From positions 434,001-498,000 of the forward strand of contig NZ_CP008802.1 of the NCBI RefSeq assembly GCF_000724605.1: a stretch of DNA of 64,000 nucleotides, given 5' to 3'. Below are positions 46,811 to 55,509 of this stretch, one piece after another; position 1 is the stretch's first letter; each line of letters starts with the position of its first letter. The DNA comes from Actinotignum schaalii. Its GTDB lineage: Bacteria; Actinomycetota; Actinomycetes; Actinomycetales; Actinomycetaceae. The translations under genes were made by a program, and so were the position numbers. The notes beneath the pieces are model-generated. The model was not told the DNA's origin, made no database searches, and worked only from the letters and a program-made list of their open reading frames with translations.

Positions 46811-47734
46811 ATGGCCGAACTCGGCACCCCGCCCCTACAGCGCGCGGTTGCGCAATTCCTCGCCCATATCAGCGTTGAACGCGCGTTATCGCGCAATACC
46901 GTGGCCGCGTACCGGCGCGATTTGGGTAAATACCTTGCGCACCTCGATTCCCGCGGCGTCACCAGCCCCGCCGACGTGCGCGAAGAGGATGTCGCTTCCT
47001 TTTCCGAAACGCTCACCGGCATGGCTCCGGCTTCGATTGCGCGGGCCGTGACCGCGGTGCGGGCCTTTCACACGTTTTTATACGACGACGGCGCCAGCCC
47101 GGCCAATCCGGCCAGCCGGGTGCGACCCCCGAAACTCCCCGCGCGCCTGCCCGAAACTCTGACAATCGCGGAGGTCACCGCCATGATTGGGGCGGCCGGG
47201 GCCACCCCGCCGCCCCTGGGCCTGCGCGACCGCGCACTCCTGGAGATCCTCTACGGCACGGGCGCGCGCATCTCCGAAGCCCTCGGGCTCACCGCCGATG
47301 ATATTGATACAGACACCGCCACGATTCGGCTTTTCGGCAAGGGCCGTAAAGAACGGGTGGTGCCGCTGGGGCGCTACGCCCTGGAAGCCCTGGATGCCTA
47401 CACCACCCGGGCTCGCCCCGAGCTGGCCGCGCGCGGGGAAGGGGTAACAAAACTCTTCCTCAATACCCGCGGGCGGGCTCTTTCCCGGCAGAGCGCCTGG
47501 CTCATTATTCGTCAAGCTGCCGAACACGCCGGGATTACCGCCCATGTTTCCCCGCATTCGCTGCGGCATTCTTTTGCCACCCACCTGCTGCAGGGCGGCG
47601 CGGATGTACGGGTGGTTCAGGAGCTGCTCGGGCATTCCTCGGTGACCACCACCCAGATTTATACCCAGGTTTCCCGCGACGTCCTCAAGGAGGTGTATGC
47701 CACCTCGCACCCGCGGGCGCTGCGCAGCGAGTAG
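46811..47734 (+). CDS. xerD: tyrosine recombinase XerD
   Basis: Chromosome dimer resolution recombinase acting at dif with XerC. The N-terminal SAM-like core-binding domain (about 10-100) is followed by the catalytic domain with all six residues: Arg in GTGARISEAL, Lys in GKGRKERVVP, HSLRHSFATH (His and Arg), the LGHSS His and the nucleophilic Tyr in TTTQIYTQV. Length is 307. The start ATG follows AAGGAGAAA. The neighbours parA-scpA-scpB match the xerD position in other actinobacteria, so this is the housekeeping enzyme and not an integron or phage integrase. Confidence 0.93.
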   Translation: MAELGTPPLQRAVAQFLAHISVERALSRNTVAAYRRDLGKYLAHLDSRGVTSPADVREEDVASFSETLTGMAPASIARAVTAVRAFHTFLYDDGASPANPASRVRPPKLPARLPETLTIAEVTAMIGAAGATPPPLGLRDRALLEILYGTGARISEALGLTADDIDTDTATIRLFGKGRKERVVPLGRYALEALDAYTTRARPELAARGEGVTKLFLNTRGRALSRQSAWLIIRQAAEHAGITAHVSPHSLRHSFATHLLQGGADVRVVQELLGHSSVTTTQIYTQVSRDVLKEVYATSHPRALRSE

Positions 47735-47808
47735 GAAGCGGGGCAGGCACGGCGTCGTCGTTCTACGCTCTTCGCCAGAAATGGCACCGCAAGTCCTCCG
47801 AGTTTAGG

Positions 47809-47814
47809 TACCCT
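47809..47814 (+). promoter_or_regulatory. -10 element of the parA-like gene
   Basis: TACCCT ends 6 nt before the GTG at 47821. Confidence 0.45.
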
Positions 47815-47820
47815 AGAGAT

Positions 47821-48669
47821 GTGACCGAACAGAACGCGCTTTTTGAAACTGAGAACGTGGATTTTCCCGAACCGGAGCCTTTGCAGGAACACGGCCCGGC
47901 GCGCATTATTGCGATGTCCAACCAGAAGGGCGGGGTGGGGAAAACAACGACGTCGATTAACCTCGCCGCGGCGCTGGCCGGATACGGTCGGCGCGTTCTC
48001 ATTGTGGATTTCGATCCGCAGGGCGCCGCCTCGGCCGGTCTGGGGATTAACGCTCGCGCGCTGGATCGCACTATTTATAACGAACTTATTGCCGCGAAAC
48101 CGGATGTGCGGGGGATTATCCAGCATTCGAAGGTAGAGGGCTTGGATGTGGTTCCGGCCAATATTGACCTTTCCGCAGCCGAAATTGTGCTCATTAATGA
48201 AGTGGCGCGCGAACAGGCGCTCAGCCGGGTGCTGCGGCCCGTCCTTGATGACTATGACGTCATTATTATTGACTGCCAGCCTTCCCTGGGCCTGCTCACT
48301 GTTAATGCGCTCACGGCCGCGCACGGGGTGATAATCCCGCTGGAGGCCGAGTACTTCGCCATGCGCGGGGTGGCGCTGCTGACCGAACAAATCGGGCGGG
48401 TGCAGGATCGCCTCAATCCGCGGCTCACCATTGACGGGGTGCTCCTCACCATGGTGGATATGCGCACCCTCCATTCGCGTGATGTGATGCGTTCCGTGCA
48501 CGAGGGATTCGGGGAAAAGGTTTACCACACCTATATTGCTCGCACCGTGAAGTTCCCGGATGCTTCGGTGGCCGGGGAACCCATCACCCAGTACGCGCCC
48601 TCGCACCCGGGGGCGGTGGCCTACCGGAAGCTGGCGCGCGAAGTGATTGCCCGCGGCCAAAGTGCCTAA
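47821..48669 (+). CDS. ParA/Soj-family ATPase
   Basis: A 282-residue deviant Walker A ATPase: SNQKGGVGKTTTSINLA with the two Lys, VDFDPQGAASAGLG, and IIIDCQPSLGLLTVNAL. About 30 residues precede the core. No parB follows; instead the gene heads the scpA-scpB-rluB-tyrA-cmk-der series, as Rv1708 does in mycobacteria. It is therefore the second, ScpAB-linked ParA and not the origin-partition one. It is likely to act with condensin in chromosome organisation, which is an inference. Confidence 0.92.
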   Translation: MTEQNALFETENVDFPEPEPLQEHGPARIIAMSNQKGGVGKTTTSINLAAALAGYGRRVLIVDFDPQGAASAGLGINARALDRTIYNELIAAKPDVRGIIQHSKVEGLDVVPANIDLSAAEIVLINEVAREQALSRVLRPVLDDYDVIIIDCQPSLGLLTVNALTAAHGVIIPLEAEYFAMRGVALLTEQIGRVQDRLNPRLTIDGVLLTMVDMRTLHSRDVMRSVHEGFGEKVYHTYIARTVKFPDASVAGEPITQYAPSHPGAVAYRKLAREVIARGQSA

Positions 48670-48681
48670 GCGGGAGTGGGC

Positions 48682-49515
48682 GTGACCACTCTTTTTGACG
48701 CCTCGTCCGATTTCGACGTGGACCTCGATGTATATTCGGGGCCGTTCTCGGTGCTGCTCACCATGATTTCCAAGAAAAACTTGGATATTACCGAGGTGGC
48801 GCTGGCGGAAGTCACGGATGAGTTTATTGCCTGGATTCGTTCCCGGCCCGAGGTGGATCTCTCCACCACCTCGGAATTCTTGGTGGTGGCCGCCACCCTC
48901 CTCGATATGAAATTGGCGCGCCTGCTGCCCCGCCACGAAAGCGAAGAAGAAGATTGGGAGCTCCTCGAGCAGCGCGATCTCCTCTTCGCGAAGCTCCTCC
49001 AATACCGGGCTTTCAAAGAGGTGGCCCGTGATTTCGGGGCGCGCCTGGAGGAAACCGGGCGGCGGGTGGGCCGCGATGTTCCCCTCGAGGAGATGTACGC
49101 GAAAGCACTGCCGGAGGTGCGCCTCCCGCTCGGGGTTATGGATCTGGCCCTGCTGGCCGCCCGGGCTTTTACCCGCGATACGTCCGAGCCGGTGGTGCAG
49201 CTGGAGCACCTGCATTCCCCGGTGGTTCCGGTGGCAAGTCAGGTCGCCTACCTGGAGGAACGTTTCCGGGCGGGGGATTCCTGGACTTTCACGCAGCTGT
49301 GCGCGGATGCCGGGGCGGTGCAGGTGGTGGTGGCCCGCTTCTTGGCGGTGCTGGAATTGCTGCGCCGGGGCGCGATTGCCGCCGAGCAGGATGAGCCGCT
49401 GGGCGCGCTGGTGCTACGCCCCACCCCGGCAGATGATCGCGGGGCGGCCGGCGCGAGCGACGTCGCCGCCGAATACGGCGAAGTATCAGCAACCACCGCG
49501 CCGGGCAGCGACTAG
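48682..49515 (+). CDS. scpA: segregation and condensation protein A
   Basis: Kleisin subunit of the SMC-ScpAB condensin, 277 residues. The N-terminal helical block DLDVYSGPFSVLLTMISKKNLDITEVALAEVTDEF and the acidic middle EEEDWELLEQRDLL are family features; the C-terminal winged-helix region FTQLCADAGAVQVVVARFLAVLEL binds the SMC head. The GTG at 48682 fits GGGAG best; a GTG at 48676 is equally in frame. Codon use matches its neighbours. Confidence 0.94.
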   Translation: MTTLFDASSDFDVDLDVYSGPFSVLLTMISKKNLDITEVALAEVTDEFIAWIRSRPEVDLSTTSEFLVVAATLLDMKLARLLPRHESEEEDWELLEQRDLLFAKLLQYRAFKEVARDFGARLEETGRRVGRDVPLEEMYAKALPEVRLPLGVMDLALLAARAFTRDTSEPVVQLEHLHSPVVPVASQVAYLEERFRAGDSWTFTQLCADAGAVQVVVARFLAVLELLRRGAIAAEQDEPLGALVLRPTPADDRGAAGASDVAAEYGEVSATTAPGSD

Positions 49516-49579
49516 ACTGGGACTCGAAGCGCGTGCAGCCCGCGCGCCCTGCCGGGTCCGCATACTACAAGGAGAATCC

Positions 49580-50137
49580 GTGGCCGATCTTTGCCCCGCC
49601 ACCGCCCTCGAGGCGGTGCTTTTCGTGGCGGCGACCCCGGTTCCCCTCGCCACCCTGGCTGAAGCGGTGGGACTGAGCGAAGCGGACACCCGCACCGAGC
49701 TGGAGAACCTGGCCCGGGAGTATCGCAGCGGCCGCCCGCGCGGATTCGAGTTACGCGAAGCCGGTGGGGGTTGGCGTTTCTACACAAATCCGCTGGTATC
49801 CGATATTGTGCTGGCCCACGTAACCCGCGGGCAATCGGGTAAACTATCCACGCCGGCTTTGGAAACGCTGGCGGTGATCGCCTACCGGCAACCGGTGACC
49901 CGCGCCCAGATCGCGGCGATTCGCGGCGTGAATGTTGATGGAGTTGTGCGTACCCTCGCCACCCGCGGTCTTATTGCAGAAGCGGGCACCACGCCCTCCA
50001 CCGGTGCGGTGCTGTATGTGACCACCCCGTATTTCCTCGAAGCCATGGGGATGAATTCCCTGGATGAACTGCCGCCCCTGGCGCCCTACCTGCCCGACGC
50101 AACCGAACTTGATGATGTGGAAAGAGAAATAAGATGA
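49580..50137 (+). CDS. scpB: segregation and condensation protein B
   Basis: Binds the middle of ScpA in the condensin complex. Two winged-helix domains: ALEAVLFVAATPVPLATLAEAVG, then KLSTPALETLAVIAYRQPVTRAQIAAIRGVNVDGVVRTL, which is the strongest ScpB signature. The reading frame is open well into scpA, but the protein starts at GTG 49580 after AAGGAG. Length is 185 residues. The stop overlaps the start of the pseudouridine synthase gene by 4 nt. Confidence 0.95.
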   Translation: MADLCPATALEAVLFVAATPVPLATLAEAVGLSEADTRTELENLAREYRSGRPRGFELREAGGGWRFYTNPLVSDIVLAHVTRGQSGKLSTPALETLAVIAYRQPVTRAQIAAIRGVNVDGVVRTLATRGLIAEAGTTPSTGAVLYVTTPYFLEAMGMNSLDELPPLAPYLPDATELDDVEREIR

Positions 50138-50856
50138 GAGAACGCTTGCAAAAGATCCTGGCCCACGCGGGGGTGGGCTCGCGGCGCGCCTGCGAAGCGC
50201 TCATTGCCGAGGGGCGGGTGGCCGTCAATGGCGCCGTCGTCACTGAAATGGGAACGCGGGCTGATGCCGAACGCGACACCATCCACGTGGACGGAATGCC
50301 GATTGCCGTCAAACCTGATTTGCTCACGGTCGCGCTCTACAAGCCGCCGGGGGTTGTCTCCACGATGGATGATGATATGGGCCGCCCGAGCCTCGCCCAG
50401 TACGTGGAGAAATACGAGCAGCGCCTCTATCACGTGGGGCGCCTGGACGAAGATACCGAAGGCTTGATTTTGCTGTCGAACGACGGCGAACTCACCCACC
50501 GGCTCACCCACCCTTCCTACGAGGTGCCGAAAACCTACGTGGCGCGGGTGGAAGGCCAGGTCACCCGGGGCCTCGCGCGGGTGCTGGAAAAGGGCATTAC
50601 CCTGGAGGACGGCCCTATCCGGGTGGATAAATTTGTGCTACGGGAATCTCAGCCGCGCAATTCCATTGTGGAACTCACCTTGCATTCGGGCCGCAATCGC
50701 ATTGTGCGCCGCATTATGGAAGAAGTGGGGCACCCGGTTATGGAACTGGTGCGCACCCGCTTCGCCACTATCGACGCCGGGCGGCTGCGCCCGGGTAAAA
50801 GCCGGGTGATCGCGGGCAGCGAGCTCTCGGCCCTCATGCATTCGGTAGGGATGTGA
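50134..50856 (+). CDS. rluB: RluB/RsuA-family pseudouridine synthase
   Basis: Makes pseudouridine in rRNA, by family most likely 23S. The N-terminal S4 RNA-binding domain (RLQKILAHAGVGSRRACEALI, residues 1-60) is followed by the catalytic domain with LYHVGRLDEDTEGLILLSNDG, whose Asp is the nucleophile, and NRIVRRIMEEVGHPV. Length is 240 residues. Coupled to scpB and tyrA by overlapping stops and starts. The exact site of modification is inferred from the family only. Confidence 0.92.
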   Translation: MRERLQKILAHAGVGSRRACEALIAEGRVAVNGAVVTEMGTRADAERDTIHVDGMPIAVKPDLLTVALYKPPGVVSTMDDDMGRPSLAQYVEKYEQRLYHVGRLDEDTEGLILLSNDGELTHRLTHPSYEVPKTYVARVEGQVTRGLARVLEKGITLEDGPIRVDKFVLRESQPRNSIVELTLHSGRNRIVRRIMEEVGHPVMELVRTRFATIDAGRLRPGKSRVIAGSELSALMHSVGM

Positions 50857-51959
50857 TGCACGCCGGTCCGATCCTTATTATTGGCTCGGGGCTGCTGGGT
50901 GCGTCCCTCGGGCTGCGCCTGCGGCTGCGCGATATTCCGGTGTACCTGGAGGATTCCTCCCCGCTGGCCGCGGCCCTGGCCCGCGATCTGGGTGCGGGGG
51001 AAGAGCCCCCGGAAGGCGACTGGGAGCCGAGCCTCGTGGTGGTTGCGGTGCCCCCGGATGTCACGGCGCAGGTGGTGAGCGCGGCCCTGGATCGTTTTCC
51101 CGCCGCGCTCGTGACCGATGTGGCATCCGTTAAGGCGGTGGTGGCGGATCGTCTCGCCGCGCATCCGGCGCGGGAGCGTTACCTGGGTTGCCATCCTATG
51201 GCCGGCCGGGAACGCTCCGGGGCGATTGCCGCGGACGCCGATCTTTTTGAGGGCCGCCCGTGGGTCATCTGCCCGCGCCCGGAAACCCGCGAAGAAGATA
51301 TTGCGCGTTTGCGCAGCCTCGCCCTGGATTGCGGCGCCATGCCGATCCTCGTGGAGGCCAGCGCGCACGACCGCGCCGTCGCCCTCGTTAGTCACGTCCC
51401 GCAGCTGGTGTCGTCCCTGTTGGCGGGTACGTTGAACGACGCCGCAGCTACCGAGCTGAGCCTTGCCGGCCAGGGATTACGCGATATGACGCGGCTGGCG
51501 CATTCGGATCCGCAGCTATGGACCGCGATTATTGCCTGTAATTGCGCGGCGGTCGCTCCCGTGCTTCGCGATGTTGCCGAGCGTACCGCGCGCTTGGCGA
51601 GCGCCCTCGAAGCGGCCGCGGGTGCGGCGCAAGCACCCGGGCTGGCCCGGGCTGTTGCCGCGGTGGTGGCCGCGGGCGGGCGCGGGGTGGCGCGCATTCC
51701 CGGCAAACACGGGGGAGCACCCCAGCGCTATACCGAGGTCACCGTTCTGGTTCCCGACCGCCCGGGCGAATTGGGCCGCCTCTTCACCGAAGTGGGGGAG
51801 ATCGGCGTGAATATTGAAGATTTTTCGCTTGAGCATTCCGTGGCTCAAAAAGTGGGGCGGGCACGGCTCTCGGTAGCGCCGGCCGCCGCCCGGGACCTCA
51901 GCGCGGCGCTGGCCGCGCGCCAGTGGCAGGCTTTTATTGAAGGAGGAGAGCATGAGTGA
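50853..51959 (+). CDS. tyrA: prephenate dehydrogenase TyrA with ACT domain
   Basis: Converts prephenate to 4-hydroxyphenylpyruvate for tyrosine. The nucleotide fold is at the N-terminus (ILIIGSGLLGASLGLRLR), the active site is CHPMAGRERSGAIAADADLFEGRPW with its His, and the all-helical dimer domain spans about 165-285. The C-terminal ACT domain (YTEVTVLVPDRPGELGRLFTEVGEIGVNIEDF) is the likely tyrosine-feedback site. GTG 50853 overlaps the previous stop; an ATG one codon later is equally possible. Gene order with cmk and der is conserved. Confidence 0.93.
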   Translation: MMHAGPILIIGSGLLGASLGLRLRLRDIPVYLEDSSPLAAALARDLGAGEEPPEGDWEPSLVVVAVPPDVTAQVVSAALDRFPAALVTDVASVKAVVADRLAAHPARERYLGCHPMAGRERSGAIAADADLFEGRPWVICPRPETREEDIARLRSLALDCGAMPILVEASAHDRAVALVSHVPQLVSSLLAGTLNDAAATELSLAGQGLRDMTRLAHSDPQLWTAIIACNCAAVAPVLRDVAERTARLASALEAAAGAAQAPGLARAVAAVVAAGGRGVARIPGKHGGAPQRYTEVTVLVPDRPGELGRLFTEVGEIGVNIEDFSLEHSVAQKVGRARLSVAPAAARDLSAALAARQWQAFIEGGEHE

Positions 51960-52728
51960 GATGAACACGGCGGGCACGCAACGCCCCGAGGCAGCCGCCA
52001 CCCCGCACGCCGAAGCCATGGGCACCCCGTGCCCCGAAACCGCGGGCTATCCCATTGCCATTGACGGGCCCTCCGGTTCGGGCAAATCCACCGTGTCTCG
52101 CCAGGTTGCCCGCGAGCTCGGGCTCAGCTACCTGGATACCGGGGCCATGTACCGCGCCGCGGCCTGGGCGGCCCAGCATGCCGGCGTGGAACTCACCGAC
52201 CAAGCGGCCGTGACCGCGGTGGTGCGGGCCATGAAACTTGAGATGCCTCTCGATCCGGATAACCAGGTGATTAGCTGCGAAGGGGAGGATATTACCGCCG
52301 CTATCCGCGCCCCGGAGCTGTCCCGGGTGGTGTCCCAGGTGGCCGTCAATCTTGAGGTGCGTGCTGAACTCATTGCCCGGCAGCGGGCCATTATCGCGGC
52401 GCACCCGGGCATTGTGGTGGAGGGGCGCGATATTACCAGCGTCGTCGCCCCGGAAGCTCCCACAAAAATTCTCCTCACCGCATCAGAAGAAACGCGTTTG
52501 GCCAGGCGCGCGCGGGAAGTGCGCGGCAGTGCAGCACCCGATGCCCTGGCCGCCACCCGCGCGGAAGTAACCGAGCGCGATGCTAAGGACTCCACGGTCG
52601 CTTCTTTCCTGGAAGATCGCGAAGGAGTCGTTACAATTGATTCTTCTCAGATGAGTATTGCGGACGTGGTGGCCGCGGTGCGCACGCTGGCACAGGGCTC
52701 CGGAAAGGAACAGGACAGGAATGACTGA
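51952..52728 (+). CDS. cmk: cytidylate kinase
   Basis: Phosphorylates CMP and dCMP. Walker [18 protein letters not shown], the CMP-binding [12 protein letters not shown] and [11 protein letters not shown] (the D-R pair for cytosine), and the lid region [16 protein letters not shown]. About 35 poorly conserved Ala/Thr/Pro residues precede the kinase core. ATG 51952 follows AAGGAGGAGAG and overlaps the tyrA end by 8 nt. Length is 258 residues. Confidence 0.95.
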   Translation: MSEMNTAGTQRPEAAATPHAEAMGTPCPETAGYPIAIDGPSGSGKSTVSRQVARELGLSYLDTGAMYRAAAWAAQHAGVELTDQAAVTAVVRAMKLEMPLDPDNQVISCEGEDITAAIRAPELSRVVSQVAVNLEVRAELIARQRAIIAAHPGIVVEGRDITSVVAPEAPTKILLTASEETRLARRAREVRGSAAPDALAATRAEVTERDAKDSTVASFLEDREGVVTIDSSQMSIADVVAAVRTLAQGSGKEQDRND

Positions 52729-54193
52729 GGAATACCGCGATATGAGCGCGGAAGGGACCACCCCGGACGACGCTGAACGCGTGCTCCGCGCCGGTCTGGA
52801 AGCCTACGATCTGGACGAGGCCGATCTGGCGCTCCTGGCCGGGGAAGAACCCGAGGATGCGGAAGCTGCCTCCCGCGCGCTGCCCGTGGTGGCGGTTATC
52901 GGGCGGCCAAATGTTGGCAAATCCTCCCTGGTGAATCGTATTGTTGGCAAGCGGGTGGCCGTGGTGCAGGACGTCCCGGGCGTGACCCGCGACCGGGTCT
53001 CCTACGAGGCAGAATGGGCGGATCGCCGCTTCCTCCTCATGGATACCGGCGGCTGGGAACGCGATGTGGCGGGCCTGGATCGCGATGTTGCCCTGCAGGC
53101 CGAAATTGCTATTGAGCAGGCCGATGCCGTTATTTTCGTGGTGGATGCCACCGTCGGGATGACGGATACCGATGAAGCCCTGGTGCGGGTACTGCGCCGC
53201 TCCCGCAAACCCGTGATTGTGGCGGCCAATAAAGTGGATTCCCCGCAGCAGGAACCGGATGCCGCCTACCTGTGGTCTTTGGGGCTGGGGGAGCCCTACC
53301 CGGTATCGGCCCTGCACGGGCGCGGCTCGGGTGATCTTCTGGACGTGGTAATCCGCGCGCTCCCGGAAGAACGCGAGGTGCCGGCCCGGCCCAAGCGGCG
53401 CGGCCCGCGCCGAGTCGCCATTGTGGGACGCCCAAATGTGGGCAAATCCTCCCTGCTCAACCAGCTGGCCGGGGAAACCCGCGCGGTGGTGAGCGATATT
53501 GCGGGAACCACCCGTGACCCGGTCGATGAAGTTATCGAGCTGGATGGCACCCCGTGGACTTTTGTGGATACCGCGGGGATTCGCCGGCGGGTACACCAAA
53601 CCCGCGGGGCGGATTATTACGCGAATCTGCGCACTCAACGCGCGCTGGCGGAAGCGGAGCTGGCCCTAGCTCTAATCGACGCCTCCGAACCGCTGACCGA
53701 ACAGGATATTCGGGTGATCCAGCAGGTCATCGATGCCGGGCGCGCCCTCGTCATCGTCTGCAATAAATGGGACGAGGTTGATGAGGAACGCCGTTTCGAA
53801 CTCGACCGCGAATTCGAGCGTGAACTGGTGCAGATCCAGTGGGCTGCGCGCGTCAATCTCTCGGCAAAAACTGGCTGGCATACCAACCGGCTCTCCAATG
53901 CCATGACCACCGCGCTGCGTTCCTGGGATCAGCGTATTCCCACCGGCAAACTCAATGCTTTCCTCAGTGAATTGGCGGCCGCGCACCCGCATCCGGTGCG
54001 CGGGGGCAAGCAGCCGCGTATCCTCTACGGCACCCAGGCGTCGACGCGCCCGCCGCGTTTCGTGCTTTTCGCCACCGGCTTCATCGAGGCAGGCTACCGG
54101 CGTTTCTTGGAAAACCGCTTGCGCGCCACCTTCGGTTTCGAAGGCTCCCCGCTCCAGATTTCGGTTCGGGTACGCGAACGGCGTAAGAAGTAG
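52721..54193 (+). CDS. der: ribosome-associated GTPase Der (EngA)
   Basis: Two tandem GTPase domains used in 50S subunit maturation. Each has [10 protein letters not shown] (near residues 62 and 239), a DTxG switch II ([18 protein letters not shown]) and an xKxD motif (AANKVD, CNKWDE). A KH-like C-terminal domain ends the protein ([25 protein letters not shown]). The N-terminus carries an acidic 55-residue leader common in actinobacterial Der. It overlaps cmk by 8 nt and is the last gene of this operon. Confidence 0.97.
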   Translation: MTEEYRDMSAEGTTPDDAERVLRAGLEAYDLDEADLALLAGEEPEDAEAASRALPVVAVIGRPNVGKSSLVNRIVGKRVAVVQDVPGVTRDRVSYEAEWADRRFLLMDTGGWERDVAGLDRDVALQAEIAIEQADAVIFVVDATVGMTDTDEALVRVLRRSRKPVIVAANKVDSPQQEPDAAYLWSLGLGEPYPVSALHGRGSGDLLDVVIRALPEEREVPARPKRRGPRRVAIVGRPNVGKSSLLNQLAGETRAVVSDIAGTTRDPVDEVIELDGTPWTFVDTAGIRRRVHQTRGADYYANLRTQRALAEAELALALIDASEPLTEQDIRVIQQVIDAGRALVIVCNKWDEVDEERRFELDREFERELVQIQWAARVNLSAKTGWHTNRLSNAMTTALRSWDQRIPTGKLNAFLSELAAAHPHPVRGGKQPRILYGTQASTRPPRFVLFATGFIEAGYRRFLENRLRATFGFEGSPLQISVRVRERRKK

Positions 54194-54201
54194 CGGAAGT
54201 G

Positions 54202-54234
54202 GTACGACGGCGCAGCTAGCCTGCGTCGTCGTAC
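54202..54234. terminator. hairpin between der and the iclR-type gene
   Basis: Fourteen-bp arms GTACGACGGCGCAG/CTGCGTCGTCGTAC (one G-U pair) around CTAGC, between convergent genes. No T-run is present. Confidence 0.55.
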
Positions 54235-54297
54235 GTGTATCGGTGGTAGGAACTCTGCAACAAGCCTGCCACCGGGCACCGCTACCCGCGGTATCGC

Positions 54298-55098
54298 TTA
54301 ACGCACGGAACGGGGCAACAGGACCTCCGGAACGCTCACGCCGGTGGCACCGGAAATAGCGTTGATTTCTTCGGCAATACCGTAAGCCACCGCTTCGCGG
54401 GTTGCTGCTCCCAGGCGTTCGGCCGGTGCGGTGACGGACACGGCCACCCGCTCGCCGTTTTTCAGATCCACCGGGACCGCCACGCAGGCAATACCCGCTT
54501 CGTTTTCTTCCACTTCCATACCCCAGCCGTGGCGGTGCACGTGCTCGATGCACTCTTCGATGGTGGCGCGGGTGGGGGGATTATCGGTGGGAACGCTCAG
54601 GTACCAATCAATTTCCGCACCGGTTACGTTATTGGCACCTAGCAAAGCGCGCCCGAGCGCGGTGGTGACCGCCGGGGCATTGCGCCCGATAAAGGACACC
54701 ACCCGGATGGGGCGATCCGGCTCCACTTTATCGAGGTAGGTCACCACCTGGCCGGAGAGCTTGCCCAGGTGCACGAGTTCGTTATAGCGGTGGCAAATGG
54801 CAACGAGGGCCGGGTGGAGCTGATCCACCACGAATTGGGTGCGGGTGGTGTAGCGAATAATGGGATCCACGCCGTCCCCGAGGAAGTAGTAGCCGGTATC
54901 GGCATCCTGGTCCACCCAATCCCGGTAGCGCAGGGAACGCAGCGTGTGGTGGACCGTGGCCTTATTGGAATCCACCGCGGCTGCAATATCGGAGAGCGGT
55001 GCACCTTCCGGTCCGCGGCGCGCTAAAAACTCCACAACGAGCAACGCGCGATCAATGGAGGAGAGCGGAGCGCGCTCCTCAGGGGAAGTACCGGACAC
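54298..55098 (-). CDS. IclR-family transcriptional regulator of the uronate operon
   Basis: A 266-residue regulator: an N-terminal winged HTH (SIDRALLVVEFLARRGPEGAPLSDIAAAVDSNKATVHHTLRSL) and a C-terminal GAF-like ligand domain (about 85-260, ALGRALLGAN, GIACVAVPVDL). The true start is the GTG at 55098, with AAGGAG 6 nt upstream; the frame beyond it is not conserved. It is divergent from uxuB-uxuA-eda-kdgK. IclR members of the KdgR type respond to ketodeoxygluconate, which is an intermediate of this operon, so it likely controls it. Its own -35 region overlaps an inverted repeat. Confidence 0.9.
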   Translation of the reverse strand: MSGTSPEERAPLSSIDRALLVVEFLARRGPEGAPLSDIAAAVDSNKATVHHTLRSLRYRDWVDQDADTGYYFLGDGVDPIIRYTTRTQFVVDQLHPALVAICHRYNELVHLGKLSGQVVTYLDKVEPDRPIRVVSFIGRNAPAVTTALGRALLGANNVTGAEIDWYLSVPTDNPPTRATIEECIEHVHRHGWGMEVEENEAGIACVAVPVDLKNGERVAVSVTAPAERLGAATREAVAYGIAEEINAISGATGVSVPEVLLPRSVR

Positions 55099-55143
55099 CT
55101 CAAGCTCCTTTACTCTACGAGGGTATAACTGCAGGCCGGGAAA

Positions 55144-55172
55144 ATTATACCGCGCGATTTCAATATATGAAA
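55144..55172 (-). promoter_or_regulatory. iclR promoter with inverted-repeat operator
   Basis: A perfect -10 TATAAT occupies 55149-55144 on the minus strand. TTTCA-ATATA-TGAAA (55158-55172 on the plus strand) covers the -35/spacer region and is a candidate autorepression site. Confidence 0.6.
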
Positions 55173-55284
55173 CATAAAAACCCGGGCGCGGGACGGTCAG
55201 TGTTGAATAAGAAAAGGCCCGGAATCCGAATACTTCACACCCCGCTCCCGGGTGCCGCCGGGAGCGAAAATGAGGTACAATCAT

Positions 55285-55320
55285 TTCATACGTACGAACG
55301 GGCGTTTCACGTAAGGAAAC
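55285..55320. promoter_or_regulatory. two further inverted repeats before the uxu operon
   Basis: TTC-A-TACGTA-C-GAA (55285-55298) and GTTTC-ACGTAAG-GAAAC (55304-55320) are short dyads of the same TTTC/GAAA type as those at iclR and gntP. The rest of the 411-bp interval 55099-55509 has no gene; TATAAA at 55357 is a possible -10 for the operon. Confidence 0.5.
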
Positions 55321-55509
55321 ATTCGGGTGCGGGGGTGCCCGGCCGGTTCGTCGTCGTATAAAGGAATACTGGGTGGTGGCATCGGGAGCGGTGTTCACTC
55401 ACCGGGTGACCTCACGGCAGGAACACGGCGCACGCCGGCGCTCCTGCGGGGCGGCCGCCGGTGGATCGCACGTGGAGCCGTCCCGATCCAACTATCAAAG
55501 GTGATGTAT

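Noticed and set aside
46811-47734. Tyrosine recombinase as a sign of a mobile element
   Set aside because: Gene order with parA, scpA and scpB and complete XerD motifs identify the chromosomal housekeeping enzyme; no attachment repeats or cargo genes are seen.
47821-48669. ParA as part of a plasmid-like or origin partition system
   Set aside because: There is no parB or parS-like cluster; the location before scpAB matches the conserved chromosomal paralogue.
49028-49579. Extended N-terminus of ScpB reaching into scpA
   Set aside because: The extension is an out-of-frame shadow of scpA; the conserved protein and ribosome site begin at 49580.
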